Part shown: piece by piece, positions 9,793 through 20,155 of the stretch
Layout of the letters: each line of letters opens with the position of its first letter
How positions within the stretch are numbered: the first letter of the stretch is position 1
Assembly: GCA_964035575.1 (NCBI GenBank)
Contig: OZ037913.1
Location: 806,001-870,000 of the forward strand
From: Rhynchopus sp. YZ270_cl-10
Taxonomy: Eukaryota > Euglenozoa > Diplonemea > Diplonemida > Diplonemidae
Reading direction: 5' to 3'
DNA: 64,000 nucleotides
The notes under the pieces: generated by a model
Told to the model about the DNA's origin: nothing
The model's database searches: none
What the model saw: only the letters and a program-made list of their open reading frames with translations
Position numbers and translations under genes: made by a program

Positions 9793-10283
9793 CATATATC
9801 ATTGTAGTCTCATGTTCAGCCACCCTTCACAGGACGAGGTGTGACTGTCTTTTAGGCCATATAACGTTCGTTTTATTGCAGAAAACCTTACCTCTTGAGA
9901 GTGGTTATTTTGTTTATATCACTAGCAAAGCCAGCAACAACTCAACATTTGTTTTTATTGGTGGTTTGTTTTGTTTCACTCCCTTTGAGTCTCCCCCTAA
10001 AAAAATGCAAAACAAAAAATAGTTCAAAACAAAACTCATGTTTTTATTTTGATTTTTGATTTTTTTTAGGGAGGTTGGTACGGTCTGGTCTCATCCGTTA
10101 GGCTATCAATGTTGTCTTGGAAAATGGACATATATCCGCTTACTCTCTCCTCTTTGTTCAGAATACGATTCTTATTTCAGGAACAAAATAACTGATTTTT
10201 TTTTCTTCAACAAATCGTTATCCCATTCTTGCTGAGGGATGAGTTGTGAAAATTGTTTCTTTCCCCCCCTTTTAGTTTTATTA

Positions 10284-10312
10284 TGTGTGCATGAGAGGCC
10301 ATTCATCTTAAA
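10284..10312 (+). repeat. F-type hairpin module
   Basis: It reads TTATGTGTGCATGAGAGGCC followed by ATTCATCTTAAAC. It resembles the copies at 46,072 and 58,459. Confidence 0.5.
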
Positions 10313-11694
10313 CGGGGGGAAAAAGCGGATAATTTTATCTGTATCAATTGAGGACGAAGGAACGAATCCCCTTGAGGGAGGTACACAGTACCTCCCTTAA
10401 GGTGATTTGTTGATGCAATCAAGAAAAAGAGTGCAGAGGTGAAAAAGGAAAAACTGTACTGTGTAGACTGTGTCAGTTGCATTTCAATACAAAAAAAAAA
10501 AACAACCCAACATTTTTTTTTTTTTTTTGGCTTTTTTCTAACAATTTGCCCCCTTGGTATTCGTCTTTCTGGTATGATCATTTACTCTCTTCTTGTACTG
10601 TATTTTATTTATTTATTTTTTAAGAAATCGGAGATCAAGGAAAAATAAGGTTACGTAACAAAGCGTGTATATTGAAGCCTATTTGGTGTGTCAACACTAA
10701 GACAGCCAAGGTTTTCAAAAGGTGCCACCAAGAATTTCTTACAGGGGAAGTATGTGAGCCTTGAGCCTTGGGCTCATCTTCTGAGTCTTTCCTTCAAATG
10801 GGGGGTGTGTATTGTTGCATTTTTTTTTGTGTTTTTTTTTATACTCCGACAGCATCCGCTAATTACAGGGAAGATCAATCAGGGCAACCCCTACAGACGT
10901 ATGCCGAAGTGCGCGTGTGAGTGAGAGTCAACACTTGGTGTAGGGTTTTTTTGGTTAATATTCTCATTGCAAAGAGCCTCAGGGAGGGGGGGGTGTCCTT
11001 GGCTGCGGGCTGGTGTCTGTACTTCCCCTTTTGCCTAGACTAGAGTGATAGGCCGGCACCTAGGTGTAGTATTGAATCATTAGGAGATCGGGTGTGTACC
11101 GACACAGTGACCACCTGGGGTTAGCCATCCCAGTACTTTTTTTACCCTCAGGCCAAGACCTTTACAGGGTTTCTGGAGGAGGTGCCACGAAAGGACCCCC
11201 GGATATGCAGTTTTAAGTCCAGTCTACGATCTTGGTGTTTTTTTTTGGCCTCAAAGAGGTTTCCTCTTTCACAGCCCAGGTAGGTGAGAGCGTATTGCAG
11301 TAATAAAAAATATCACCACAGAATATTTATTACACACTTTACGCACAAAAAAACAAATTGTTTAATTTCCGCATCAATGCAAAGGGGATTAGTTTGCTTT
11401 CAGGATTTGTGAATGGCTAAGCTAAAATCAAATCACCTGAATACAACACCGTTTTTCTTCCCACTCAGAAAACCTAGAACGAAAACTATTCGAAAAAAAG
11501 AAAGAAATAAAATACTCACAAAAAAAAAAAAAAAAATGAAATAAAAAATGGTTTCTTCTTTGGAAGCAAAAAAAAGCTTAACTGATATGACGAAAACCAA
11601 ATACCGCATCAAAAATACGTGGTTTGGTCATCTCGCCTCTTTTCTTTTTTTTTTTCTTTTTTCTTTGCAGGCACAAAAACGCCATCTAATCAGG

Positions 11695-13905
11695 GGTCCT
11701 AAGAGTGGTAACTTTTACCACTTTCGAAGTGACCTTTTTTATTTTTTTGAAATTCGAAGGTCACTTCGAAGTGACCTTCGAAAAGTGCCCTAAAAAGCAG
11801 GGTAGATCCTTATTTTCGCTAAAAACGCTAAAAATCCCAGATTTATTTTCGTTTTTTTCCTTTTTTTTCTCTCCCGTTTTTGAGATTTTTCGGCGCAGGC
11901 CTGACGCTAACTTTCAGGTTTTTGGGAAATCGTGGGGGGTTGATGGTTTGTCCGCGAGCGAAGCGAGCGGGAAAAAAAATTTAAGGTGTACCTCCGCGAG
12001 CGCAGCGAGCGGGAAAATTGAGTGACGATCTAAAAAAAAACCAACAAGCAGGTTGGTACTGTACTGAGGCAGAATAGTGGTGCTTTTTTACACATCTCAG
12101 CTGTCGTAGAACTAAACCCCAGGGGATAATATAGGTTTTGGGGGTTTTCGCTGAAACTCGGTCGAACCAGGGTCCCCAACCCAGCTCGTTAGGGCCTCCG
12201 GCGGAATGTGAGAATTCCTCGGTTATTCTACTGCGGAGTTCGGCACTGCATTGATATTTGCACCAGGCACACACAGTGACCTCAGTATATTTACAAAAAG
12301 AAACGGCGGTCGTGGCACCCATGGCGAAGCCACGGTACGCAACATTTCTAAAAATTGCGCTCAAAATAGCACACTTTTACTGCCAAACTAGTCATGGGAA
12401 GGGTGGGTTGCAAGCTTGCGCCGCAGGCACGGTACGCTACTTTTTTTCTTTCGCATGCTTCCTTTTCCTTCGGCGTTTGACCAATTAAATCACATTCCGG
12501 CAGTGACCCTTGTCGGACACTGCGCCCTCTGACAAGGGTAATACTTTCTAGAAACATTCTGAAAAAAGTGGTAGTACCCGGCATTAGCAAGAAAATTTTC
12601 AAAATTAAATAGGTGGTGCCGATGCACCAGCAGTTTGGGTGGGCGAGACCGCATTGGGTGAACCTCCGCGAGCGCAGCGAGCGGAAATTTTTTTTCCGCA
12701 GTTTTTGGGCAAAGTTCAAAATCCCACCAAAAATTAAGTGGGGATTTTCGACAACAATACTGGGGCCCTATGGGTTTTTGGATTTTGGCCGAACAGTGTT
12801 GTGTTTCTGCCTTGGTCCGGTTGAAGTCTTTATTACTGGATCTCATACTCCGTACAGGTGACCCATACCCTACCCGACCTTTAACACACCCGCATTTCTT
12901 CGAAACCTCCACCCTCAGCACCACCCCTTTTACAATGGTCTGCTTTGCGGGTTTGCGGACATAGTAATTGTGTTCTTCAAGGTTATGCTTCAAAATTGTC
13001 TTATGCAAGGTGACACTCATTGGTCCTTGTCTTATGAAGTGAAGACAAATATTAAAGGGGTATTGGCGGGCCGAAGGCCATCCAAAAAAACGGTAGCGAA
13101 CTTTTACTTTTTTTCCTTTTGGTTTTCCCCTTATTTTGACTTTCCGGATCGATTGCGGACCGTGGTGGTGCCACTCTGTGGCTGGAAATTAGTAGGTAAC
13201 CAAAAAAATGGGCCAGAGAAAAAAGGAAAAAAAAAAAGGAAAAAAAAATAAAAAATCTCGAATCCTTATTTTCACTTTCGCTAAGGATCTACCCTGCTAA
13301 AAAGTGACCTTTTTTTTTATTTTTTGAAATCCGGTGTCACGAAGTGACCTCGGATACTTAACATACACCGGGAGCACGTTGGAGGGTCTGGGATTTTTTG
13401 GCCTTAAAGAGGTTTCCTCTTCTTTTCTTTTTTGTCAAGATCAGTGGTCTGCAGGGCTGCAGGTTGCTACCATGTACAATTTTAAGCGATTTTTTTTTTT
13501 GAAATGTTGCGCACCGTGGCTTCGCCAGAAACTTTCGTTTCAGCAAAATACGTAAGTAATTTACGGAAACTTACGATAATTACCAACGATAGTGCCATTT
13601 TATGGCAACATTTTTTAGAAATGTTGCGTACCGTGGCTTCGCCAGGAACCAAAACGGTGACACAGACCGCTGCGAAAATTGCCTCACAAGAAAAAAATGT
13701 ATCTAGTACCCTGTCCCTATGATACGGCGATAACCAACGTCCAGTGTATGTCCGAGGATTTGCACCTTTTCAACTTCACTTGTGTTGTTGCCATACCGCC
13801 TCTGAGGGGGGAAAGTTTTTTTTTTTCCTCCCCAAAAAACGAGAAGTGACCTTGAAGTTACCATTTTAATTTTTTTTGAGAACAGCGTTAGGACCCAAGG
13901 TTGGT
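11695..13905. repeat. Left non-coding half of the hAT composite: inverted GAAGTGACC blocks and dispersed repeats
   Basis: TTCGAAGTGACC units near 11,725-11,780 and AGAAGTGACCTTGAAGTTAC near 13,845 form mirrored ends. AGCAGGGTAGATCCTTA at about 11,801 is inverted at about 13,286 (GGATCTACCCTGCT). GAGCGAAGCGAGCGGGAAAA and GCGAGCGCAGCGAGCGG repeats lie at 11,950-12,015 and 12,667. A reverse copy of the GCGTACCGT repeat spans 12,150-12,490, and GAAATGTTGCG(T/C)ACCGTGG forward pieces lie at 13,500 and 13,618. No gene is seen. Confidence 0.55.
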
Positions 13906-14026
13906 TTAGAACAGGGGGTCAATAATTTAGTACATAAAATACAATAAAATACAATTAAATACAATTAAATACACATAAAATACACATAAAATACACATAA
14001 AATACACATAAAATACAACCCTAGGG

Positions 14027-16099
14027 TTAGGCTGCACTGTCTGGCTGTGCAGCTCCAGTGTCGTTCTCATCCACGTTTATGGCCTCTTTTTTTCTCTCCT
14101 CAGTTTTCTTTTTCTTTTCGGCAGCTTTTTGGGCCTCTTCTATGTCTTTGACGAGTTCGTCAAGGCCGGACCACCAGTCGCCCCCACCCCCGCCTCCCCC
14201 CTCCTGTTCCTTGTAAAACCTATACACGGCGGTGAGCTTGTGTACACGCTCACCGAGAAGGCGGTTCCGCCGTTTTTCGCTTTGCCAGCCCATCTGGCTA
14301 AACACGCGTTCGGACTCTGCTGTGCTCGCGGGTACACCTGTCAGTCTCTTCGCAAACGCTGCTAACTTCGATTCAGGGTAGAGCAGACCCCACATTTCCC
14401 ACCATTTCTCAACAGGCATCACTCGCGACTGCTCCCACACATCCTCGTCTTCATCCTTCTCGTACAAGCCTGTTGTTGTGTGTTGTGTGATCTGCGGTAG
14501 CGCAGCTGCCATACCTATGCGTGTGACGTAGGAAAGCAGCTCCCCTGAAACTGCAGCACCCCCGATCTTTTTCAAGTACGCAGCGCAAGTTTTGCGTAAT
14601 GGAGTAGTAATCTTAAAACCATCCAGCATCCCGAAAGCACGTGGCAAAGCCGTCTTCTCAGCTTCTGACATTTCTGAAAGGAAAAAAGGATGCAACACCG
14701 TTGAAGCCACGATCCAGGGTTTCTCTGCGTACCCGTCCAAGCGCCGCTGCAAACGCTCGACCACGGCCTTCATTTTTTTCTTCTCCTCCCCCTTCATCTT
14801 TGCATGCACCTGGCCGGCCACCTCCACGACCTTTGTGAACACTGGGATCACAAAGGAGATGCGGGAGGCGTTCGACTGCAGCAACTCCACCCCAAGTGCC
14901 AGGGAGTCCAGCACTTCCTTCACCATCAAGAAGGTATCCCAGTTACTGAGAAGCTCCTTGATGTGGGGGAGTTGTGCGACGAAGCTTGCGTCTTCTCTCA
15001 GCAGGACAAGCGCCTCTTTGTTCATCTGCAGTTCAGACCAAGTCGCCACAATCGTAGTCCATCTTGTTGTCGCCGGGATCACCACCAGGCGGGCCTGCTT
15101 GCCTGTAGTCGCCTTCACCTTTTCCTCCCACTTCAGCCGCAAACCCTCAACGTTGCGCAGGGATGCCGCAATCGTTGCCACCGCTTTGTGCAGGTAATTG
15201 AACTCATACGGGGAGTCCTTTCCTGCAACGCGGTGCATGCCGACCACGTCGTTTGTTCCTCGTGAGAGGGAGTGCGCCCCACAAACACCGTACTCGCAGT
15301 GCCTCCTCCCCGCCTTCTCTGCCTCCTCCGCGAAGAGTCGGGCTGAACACTGTGCTGTTGAGTCACCGTCTGCGAGGATACAAACGATTTTGTCCAATAT
15401 ATCAGCGGGCAAGTCGAGTAGGTGGTTCTTCAGCTCCTCTGCGTTGTGCACCTTTTCCTTTAGCACCCCACTCTTGAACAGAGTGGCCTTACTGTTGTGA
15501 AACAGCAAGATGGTGAACAGCTTCTCCTTCCTGTCGTCTTCCCAGGCGTCACACAAGATGACGAGCTCGTCTGCTTTGCTGAGGGCTTTCAGCTGCGGGT
15601 CGGTGATGGCGGTGTACTCGTTGTCGAGAAGAGGACCTGCCACAGTTTTGCGGTTAAAGGAAAGCTGCTTCCACTCCAAGCCAGGGCGGGTTATTTCAAG
15701 GGCCTCCTGGAACAGGGGGTGCTCACTGTGTGTGAATGGTGTAGCCGAGCAATAAAAAAACCTCGCCCAAGCTGCCCTTATTTTTTTGCACTCGTCCACA
15801 CTCGGTTTGGGCACTGCACCCAGTTGTGACTTGATGGAAGTCCTGGGCCTCTTTGCGGGGGGCTGTTCTGATGCGGGTTTGTCATCCGCTTTGCGTTTCT
15901 TCTCTGGCTCCTTCTTCAAACCCGCCCGTTCCTTCACGTCCTCTGGTGCCTTCTCGCACTTCTCGAGGTGTCCCCTCAGCCTGGTGCCTGTCACCTTCCC
16001 CACCGCCATTTGGCAATGTTTGCACGTATAGTGCGAAACACCGCCCTCCTTCTTCTCCACGAAGTGCTTCTTTGACCAGCACTCAGGACGTCCTGCCAT
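14027..16099 (-). CDS. hAT-family transposase with N-terminal BED-type zinc finger
   Basis: Cut-and-paste DNA transposase of about 690 residues acting in the nucleus on its own terminal repeats. I chose the ATG at 16,099 (MAGRPECWSKKHF, A at -3), which keeps the whole BED-like finger: aromatic W, then TCKHC and HLEKC ligands. An RNase-H-like core follows, with the first Asp in CDAWED, the second in LADGDS, the conserved CGAH segment and TTRWTT. The C-terminal dimerisation region reads WWEMWGLLYPESKLAAFAKR, then AESERVFSQMG and KRRNRLL, typical of hAT. The remaining catalytic acid is expected near AESERVFS. The frame is uninterrupted, so the gene may be functional or was so recently. It is the only convincing minus-strand gene in the window, as expected of an insertion. 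Confidence 0.92.
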   Translation of the reverse strand: MAGRPECWSKKHFVEKKEGGVSHYTCKHCQMAVGKVTGTRLRGHLEKCEKAPEDVKERAGLKKEPEKKRKADDKPASEQPPAKRPRTSIKSQLGAVPKPSVDECKKIRAAWARFFYCSATPFTHSEHPLFQEALEITRPGLEWKQLSFNRKTVAGPLLDNEYTAITDPQLKALSKADELVILCDAWEDDRKEKLFTILLFHNSKATLFKSGVLKEKVHNAEELKNHLLDLPADILDKIVCILADGDSTAQCSARLFAEEAEKAGRRHCEYGVCGAHSLSRGTNDVVGMHRVAGKDSPYEFNYLHKAVATIAASLRNVEGLRLKWEEKVKATTGKQARLVVIPATTRWTTIVATWSELQMNKEALVLLREDASFVAQLPHIKELLSNWDTFLMVKEVLDSLALGVELLQSNASRISFVIPVFTKVVEVAGQVHAKMKGEEKKKMKAVVERLQRRLDGYAEKPWIVASTVLHPFFLSEMSEAEKTALPRAFGMLDGFKITTPLRKTCAAYLKKIGGAAVSGELLSYVTRIGMAAALPQITQHTTTGLYEKDEDEDVWEQSRVMPVEKWWEMWGLLYPESKLAAFAKRLTGVPASTAESERVFSQMGWQSEKRRNRLLGERVHKLTAVYRFYKEQEGGGGGGGDWWSGLDELVKDIEEAQKAAEKKKKTEERKKEAINVDENDTGAAQPDSAA

Positions 16100-16426
16100 T
16101 GTGGAAGAAAAAGGAGAGGAAAATATTTTTTCTGATTGAAAGTGGTGTTTACGTTTGGGTACGGGGCGAAGCATAAAATCTGTTCGTAAAAAGAAACGCA
16201 AGCTTTTTGTTTTATCTTGTTCATTTATGAACCCTAACAGGGGGTGGTGTATTTAATTGTATTTAATTCAATTTCCCCCCGAATAAAATACAATAAAATA
16301 CAATAAAATACAAGTATTAAATACACCGTGTATTATATACCTGCCAACCTTGTTAGGACCCCTGCATCTATAGGCTAGTTGACGCCACGGGTCGGTTTAG
16401 GAAATTTGTCCATTTTTCTGGAAAAT

Positions 16427-16662
16427 CGTGTCCCATACCCCCCCATACCGCCCTCAAATGCCCCCAAACCCTCCAAAACCCTCGCGAACCCTCGCATACC
16501 CTACCATACCCAACCATACCCTGCCGTACCCTCCCATACCGCACGTTTCCCTTTTTTTTGGGATAATCATGTCCCATACCGTGCCATACCGTGCCACACC
16601 CTGCCATACCCGTGCCAAACCGTGCCATACCATGCCAAACCCTGCCATACCCTGCCATACCC
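16427..16662 (+). repeat. Degenerate 9-10-bp tandem array (CCATACCCTG type)
   Basis: About 23 diverged copies of CCATACC(C/G)TG and shorter variants. It is followed by a few GGTACTG units and then TGGCTAA units. The same order recurs at 17,384-17,800. Confidence 0.85.
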
Positions 16663-16686
16663 TCCCGGTACTGGGTACTGGGTACT

Positions 16687-16753
16687 GGCTAATGGCTAAT
16701 GGCTAATGGCTAATGGCTAATGGCTAATGGCTAATGGCTAATGGCTAATGGCT
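16687..16753 (+). repeat. (TGGCTAA)n heptamer array
   Basis: About nine near-perfect copies of TGGCTAA. A shorter run of the same unit is at 17,511-17,543. Confidence 0.9.
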
Positions 16754-16806
16754 ACCCGTGCCATACCGTGCCAAACCCTGCCATACCATTTCTTTTCAAT
16801 GGCCAG

Positions 16807-17023
16807 CTGTACTGTACTGTACTGTACTGTACTGTACTGTACTGTACTGTACTGTACTGTACTGTACTGTACTGTACTGTACTGTACTGTACTGTACTGT
16901 ACTGTACTGTACTGTACTGTACTGTACTGTACTGTACTGTACTGTACTGTACTGTACTGTACTGTACTGTACTGTACTGTACTGTACTGTACTGTACTGT
17001 ACTGTACTGTACTGTACTGTACT
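16807..17023 (+). repeat. (CTGTA)n pentamer array, about 43 copies
   Basis: A perfect 5-bp tandem array over about 217 bp. The lack of decay implies recent expansion. It is open in all frames, which explains the spurious long frames on both strands. Confidence 0.97.
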
Positions 17024-17032
17024 CCCAATCCC

Positions 17033-17166
17033 CTGTGTATACTGTGTATACTGTGTATACTGTGTATACTGTGTATACTGTGTATACTGTGTATACTGTG
17101 TATACTGTGTATACTGTGTATACTGTGTATACTGTGTATACTGTGTATACTGTGTATACTGTGTAC
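17033..17166 (+). repeat. (CTGTGTATA)n nonamer array, about 15 copies
   Basis: A perfect 9-bp tandem array separated from the pentamer array by only about 10 bp. The units share CTGT and GTA, so one array may have seeded the other. Confidence 0.97.
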
Positions 17167-17176
17167 TGCGAAAATT

Positions 17177-17262
17177 GACCAAAAACGAGAACTTGTCCAT
17201 TTCGGCAAATTGACCCCACCACTGTCCGGACGGATTCCGGAAATGCAAATGCCGGCGTTTAA
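17177..17262 (+). repeat. 85-bp conserved block shared with the 36.6-37.2 kb and 47.0 kb repeats
   Basis: Key pieces are GAACTTGTCCATTTCGGCAA, ATTGACCCCACCACTG, then CGGACGGATTCCGGAAATGC and AAATGCCGG. It is reverse-complemented three times at 36,600-37,150 and is forward at about 47,035-47,107. Confidence 0.8.
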
Positions 17263-17383
17263 AAGCTCACCAGCGAAAAAAAAGAAATTTTTCCAACATC
17301 TGGAACCCCCCTTTACGGAGCGACAACCGGTAGAAACACGGGGAATCGGTTAAGGCGCCACACCATTGAAACAAACTTTTTCA

Positions 17384-17800
17384 ATACCCTGCCATACCAT
17401 GCCATACCCTCCCGGTACTGGGTACTGGGTACTGGGTACTGGGTACTGGGTACTGGGTACTGGGTACTGGGTACTGGGTACTGGGTACTGGGTACTGGGT
17501 ACTGGGTACTGGCTAATGGCTAATGGCTAATGGCTAATGGCTACCCGTGCCACACTGTGCCACACCCTGCCATACCGTGCCATACCCGTGCCACACTGCG
17601 CCATACCCGTGCCAAACCGTGCCACACCCTGCCACACCCGTGCCAAACCGTGCCATACCCTGCCATACCCTGCCATACCGTGCCACACCCGTGCCATACC
17701 GTGCCAAACCCTGCCATACCCTGCCACACCGTGCCAAACCGTGCCATACCCTGCCATACCCTACCATACCCTGCCCTACCCTTACTAACCCTCTCAAACC
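17384..17800 (+). repeat. Second run of satellites: (GGTACTG)n, (TGGCTAA)n and CCATACCGTG-type units
   Basis: The stretch starts with a short CCATACCCTG stretch (17,384-17,411). About 14 GGTACTG copies follow (17,413-17,511), then TGGCTAA copies (17,511-17,543), then about 25 diverged 9-10-bp units. It repeats the arrangement at 16,427-16,753. Confidence 0.9.
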
Positions 17801-17893
17801 CCCCCAAATCTGCCCAAGTCCTCTCAAACCCTCCCAAACCCAAATGTCCGTGACGTCAACTAGCCTAAATCTAATTCATTTCCTTCATTTTAA

Positions 17894-17929
17894 AGGTGAC
17901 TGAACACTGAGATTTAGGATCATCTTGAA
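17894..17929 (+). repeat. C-type hairpin module, divergent
   Basis: AAAGGTGACTGAACACTGAG is followed by ATTTAGGATCATCTTG. It lies immediately right of the satellite element. Confidence 0.5.
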
Positions 17930-19200
17930 AACCTATTCGTTCCTTTTCACGCCCGACTCTGCTTTTTTTTTTTTTCTTCTTTTTTTCTTTTTTTCTTTTT
18001 TTGTTTATTGTAACCTGCAGAAATACTGACTCCCACCCCTTGCCATGCTCTCTACAAGCCCTCTCTCTCTCTCTCTCTCACACACTCTTCTTTTTATTTT
18101 CCCTTCTCTCTCTCTCTGATGTGTTCAGGTACTTCATTTAGTCAACTCCGTTCTTATTTCCTGGCACACAGCTCCCAGCCATCCTTATTGGCTGCATTTT
18201 TTTTCTTTTATTTTTTCAAAAAGAAATAAATTTGGAAAGCGGGTGGTTATACACCTGCAAAAAAAGCCAAATTTATCAAGAAAAATACAAAAAAAAAATC
18301 CCAAAAATAAAAACACAACAATCTCAGGAGAACCTCTACGCAAAACTATGTAGCAAAAGAACACAGGGCACAAAAAAATAAAATCAACAGTGGATATTGC
18401 ACAAACTGTGGCAACACAACCGAGGCAACTACACTACTCCAACAATTTATCAAAAGAAAACAAAAGGTACAAGAACGCATCTCAGGTGGGTTATTGTAGA
18501 TAGACAATTAAAATGGAAGGATCGGGGAAAACAGATTTTTTGGTACATTACGCGCCTTAGAGATTTTGTGTGTGTGTGAAAATGCCAAAATGCAAGATCC
18601 AATTCTCTGTTTTTTTGTTTTTGTTTTTCGTTTGTTTTTCGTTCTATTGATTGCTTTGCCATGCCAAGAGGTACCATCATCGATATAACCAAAAACGTGT
18701 GTTTTTGAAGGAAAAAAAAATTGGGTAATGAAAAGAAAGACCATGAGTTTTCCCACAAAATTTCATCATCCAAAATAAAAAAAAACCCTAAAAAAAAAAT
18801 TGCAAAATCATCAAAAAAAGGAAGATCAAAAGAAAAGAACACTCGGTGTTGCTCGAAAGAAATGTAGGGCATCTTGCTCAAAAATTATGAGCTGATGAAA
18901 AAGCAAAAAAAAGGGCTCCCTTTGAGCAAAAAGCCACAGTTTTTCAAGGGCATTTGAATAAGCTGTTCGACTCCTTTTTTTCTTAGGAAAAAAAAAAAGG
19001 AATCGGGCCTGAATATTTCCTCATCTCTCATATCTGCCACACTCTGAAGGGGAGATGCGCTATCTGTTCCTAGCCCCCCCCGTATTTTTTTTGGGTTACA
19101 TTTGGATGCGGAACTTAGCTGTCCTCTTGGTTAAGTAGGGAGCAATAGTGACACTAAGTCACCTGAGAACTGGAGAGACAAGACTATGTGTTTTTGAAGT
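17930..19200. other. Gene-free A/T-rich stretch
   Basis: No gene is supported. It holds a CT microsatellite (18,061-18,080), a D-type repeat (18,390-18,453) and a block near 19,037 (TGCCACACTCTGAAGGGGAG) resembling part of the LINE 3' end at 25,827 (TGCCACACCCTGAGGGGGAG). That block may be a fragment of an older LINE copy. Confidence 0.4.
18390..18453 (+). repeat. 63-bp conserved dispersed repeat (D type), copy 2
   Basis: It starts GTGGATATTGCACAAAC, has the core TGTGGCAACACAACCGAGGC, and ends ACTCCAACAATTTATCAAAA. Confidence 0.85.
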
Positions 19201-19202
19201 AC

Positions 19203-19300
19203 CAACTTGGAACTGAACAAAGGAATCCAACTGGTTCATTAAAACCCACAGCATGTGACTTCTGCCCAGTGCCCTGAATGTCAACGCTGAGAGATCAGGT

Positions 19301-19360
<60 letters not shown>
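19203..19360 (+). rRNA. Fragment of large-subunit rRNA gene (pseudo-copy)
   Basis: The sequence contains universally conserved eukaryotic 28S segments in the right order: GGAATCCAACTG...TTAAAAC, then GACTTCTGCCCAGTGCCCTG followed by AATGTCAA, then AAGCGCGGGTAAACGGCGGG, then ACTATGACTCTCTTAAGGTA and GCCAAATGCCTCGTC. A segment of roughly 35 nt that normally lies between the first two blocks is missing or very diverged. Homology stops abruptly after CCTCGTC, about 15 nt past the position where R2-type retrotransposons cut (TTAAGG/TAGC). No other rRNA sequence is adjacent, so this is a stray truncated copy. Co-mobilisation by a retroelement is one explanation; a piece of naturally fragmented LSU rRNA is another. 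Confidence 0.88.
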
Positions 19361-20155
19361 TTCTGTCGCTTCATCACAACGGTGGTGGCAGAGATGGGAC
19401 ATGGGTGCTCCATCAACCCAACACTGAACTTTTCCAAAGCTGCATCGGTGTCTACTTTCTTTGAGAAGAATTTCATGGGGGCATTCCCTCCCCTTCTAGA
19501 GACAGCAATAGGGTGGCGAAAGGCTGTCTCTGGCAGCTGCCGCTAAACCAACAGATTATCAAAAAAGAAAAAAAGAAAAAGAAAATTCAAACACATAACA
19601 AATCTATGCTACATACGGTATATATCATATGCGTTTTTACCTCCACCCATCCCCTAGTTCCACGGTCTGGTTTTGTTACTGTTCAGTTTTGCTGTTATTT
19701 TTTCTCTTCAGGTACACCCCTCATATATTTCTGACCATTTTTTCCCCCCCTTTTTGGTGTTGTTCTCGTCTATTTTTTTGTCTCTGCATGCTCATAAAGA
19801 AAGCAAGAAAAAGGGGGGTGGGGGGGGTTAGGGGCACGGGGTTTCAGCTTGTGTAGTTGCAATGGAGAAATCAGTGATTTTTTTATGGGGGGGATTCAGC
19901 GCACTCTTTTTTTTTTTTTTTTTGCTGATGCCTTCTAAATTTTCTTTAGGAATTTCTCTTAGGCTGACACTCATTCATTGTTTCATGCAGATTGGGGATT
20001 AACGCCCTTCGCGAAAAAAAAAAAAAAAATACTACAAAAACAACAAACAAACAAAAACAAAAAGGGTCCACACATCAAAACTATCGTCACGTCTCTATTC
20101 AAAGCAAGAACCTAGCCGATCTGCGAGAGCCTGCCTCCACGAGGCGGACTTGGGT

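Larger units (their letters stand above)
6740..11690. other. Gene-free accessory stretch
   Basis: No gene is supported over nearly 5 kb. It contains hairpin modules (6778-6990, 8595-8883, 10,284-10,312), a transposon-like inverted-repeat element (9275-9792) with a 91-bp insertion, and low-complexity A/T runs. GC-richer DNA at 10,690-11,300 has hairpin potential (GTGAGCC...GGGCTCATC; AAAGAGG-TTT-CCTCTTT) but no reading frame that I trust. Confidence 0.45.
11691..16364 (-). mobile_element. hAT transposon with transposase gene (composite, about 4.7 kb)
   Basis: The left end reads CAGGGGTCCTAAGAGTGG. The right end, reverse-complemented, reads CAGGGGTCCTAACAAGGTTG: the first 12 bases are identical. 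The flanks are CATCTAAT (11,683-11,690) and CATCTATA (16,365-16,372), matching at 6 of 8 positions, and the right flank is disturbed by the next element. The transposase gene fills only the right half. The left 2.2 kb is non-coding repeat DNA, and another terminal-like motif (GTTAGGACCC) occurs at 13,889. The whole may therefore be two related elements fused or nested. AT-rich subterminal repeats (AATTAAATACAATTAAATAC and its reverse) flank the gene. Confidence 0.6.
16371..17867. mobile_element. 1.5-kb TA-flanked element made mostly of satellite arrays
   Basis: TAGGCTAGTTGACGCCACGG at the left is mirrored by CCGTGACGTCAACTAGCCTA at the right (19 of 20). The outer TA pair fits Tc1/mariner-type insertion. 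There is no coding capacity: the long open frames inside are translations of tandem repeats. The interior consists of at least five different short tandem arrays around an 85-bp block that is also found near 36.6-37.2 kb and 47.0 kb. The left end abuts the hAT element's target duplication, so one probably inserted at the edge of the other. Confidence 0.75.

Noticed and set aside
13914-16230. Alternative hAT boundaries using the two CAGGGGGT motifs at 13,914 and 16,219
   Set aside because: They are in the same orientation, not inverted, and have no matching 8-bp flanks.
16686-16760. CRISPR-like array
   Set aside because: These are head-to-tail satellites without spacers, in a eukaryotic context.
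16738-17353. Several 145-200-codon open frames on both strands
   Set aside because: They are translations of pentamer and nonamer satellites (repeating TVLYC, YTVYC and the like) with no real protein character.
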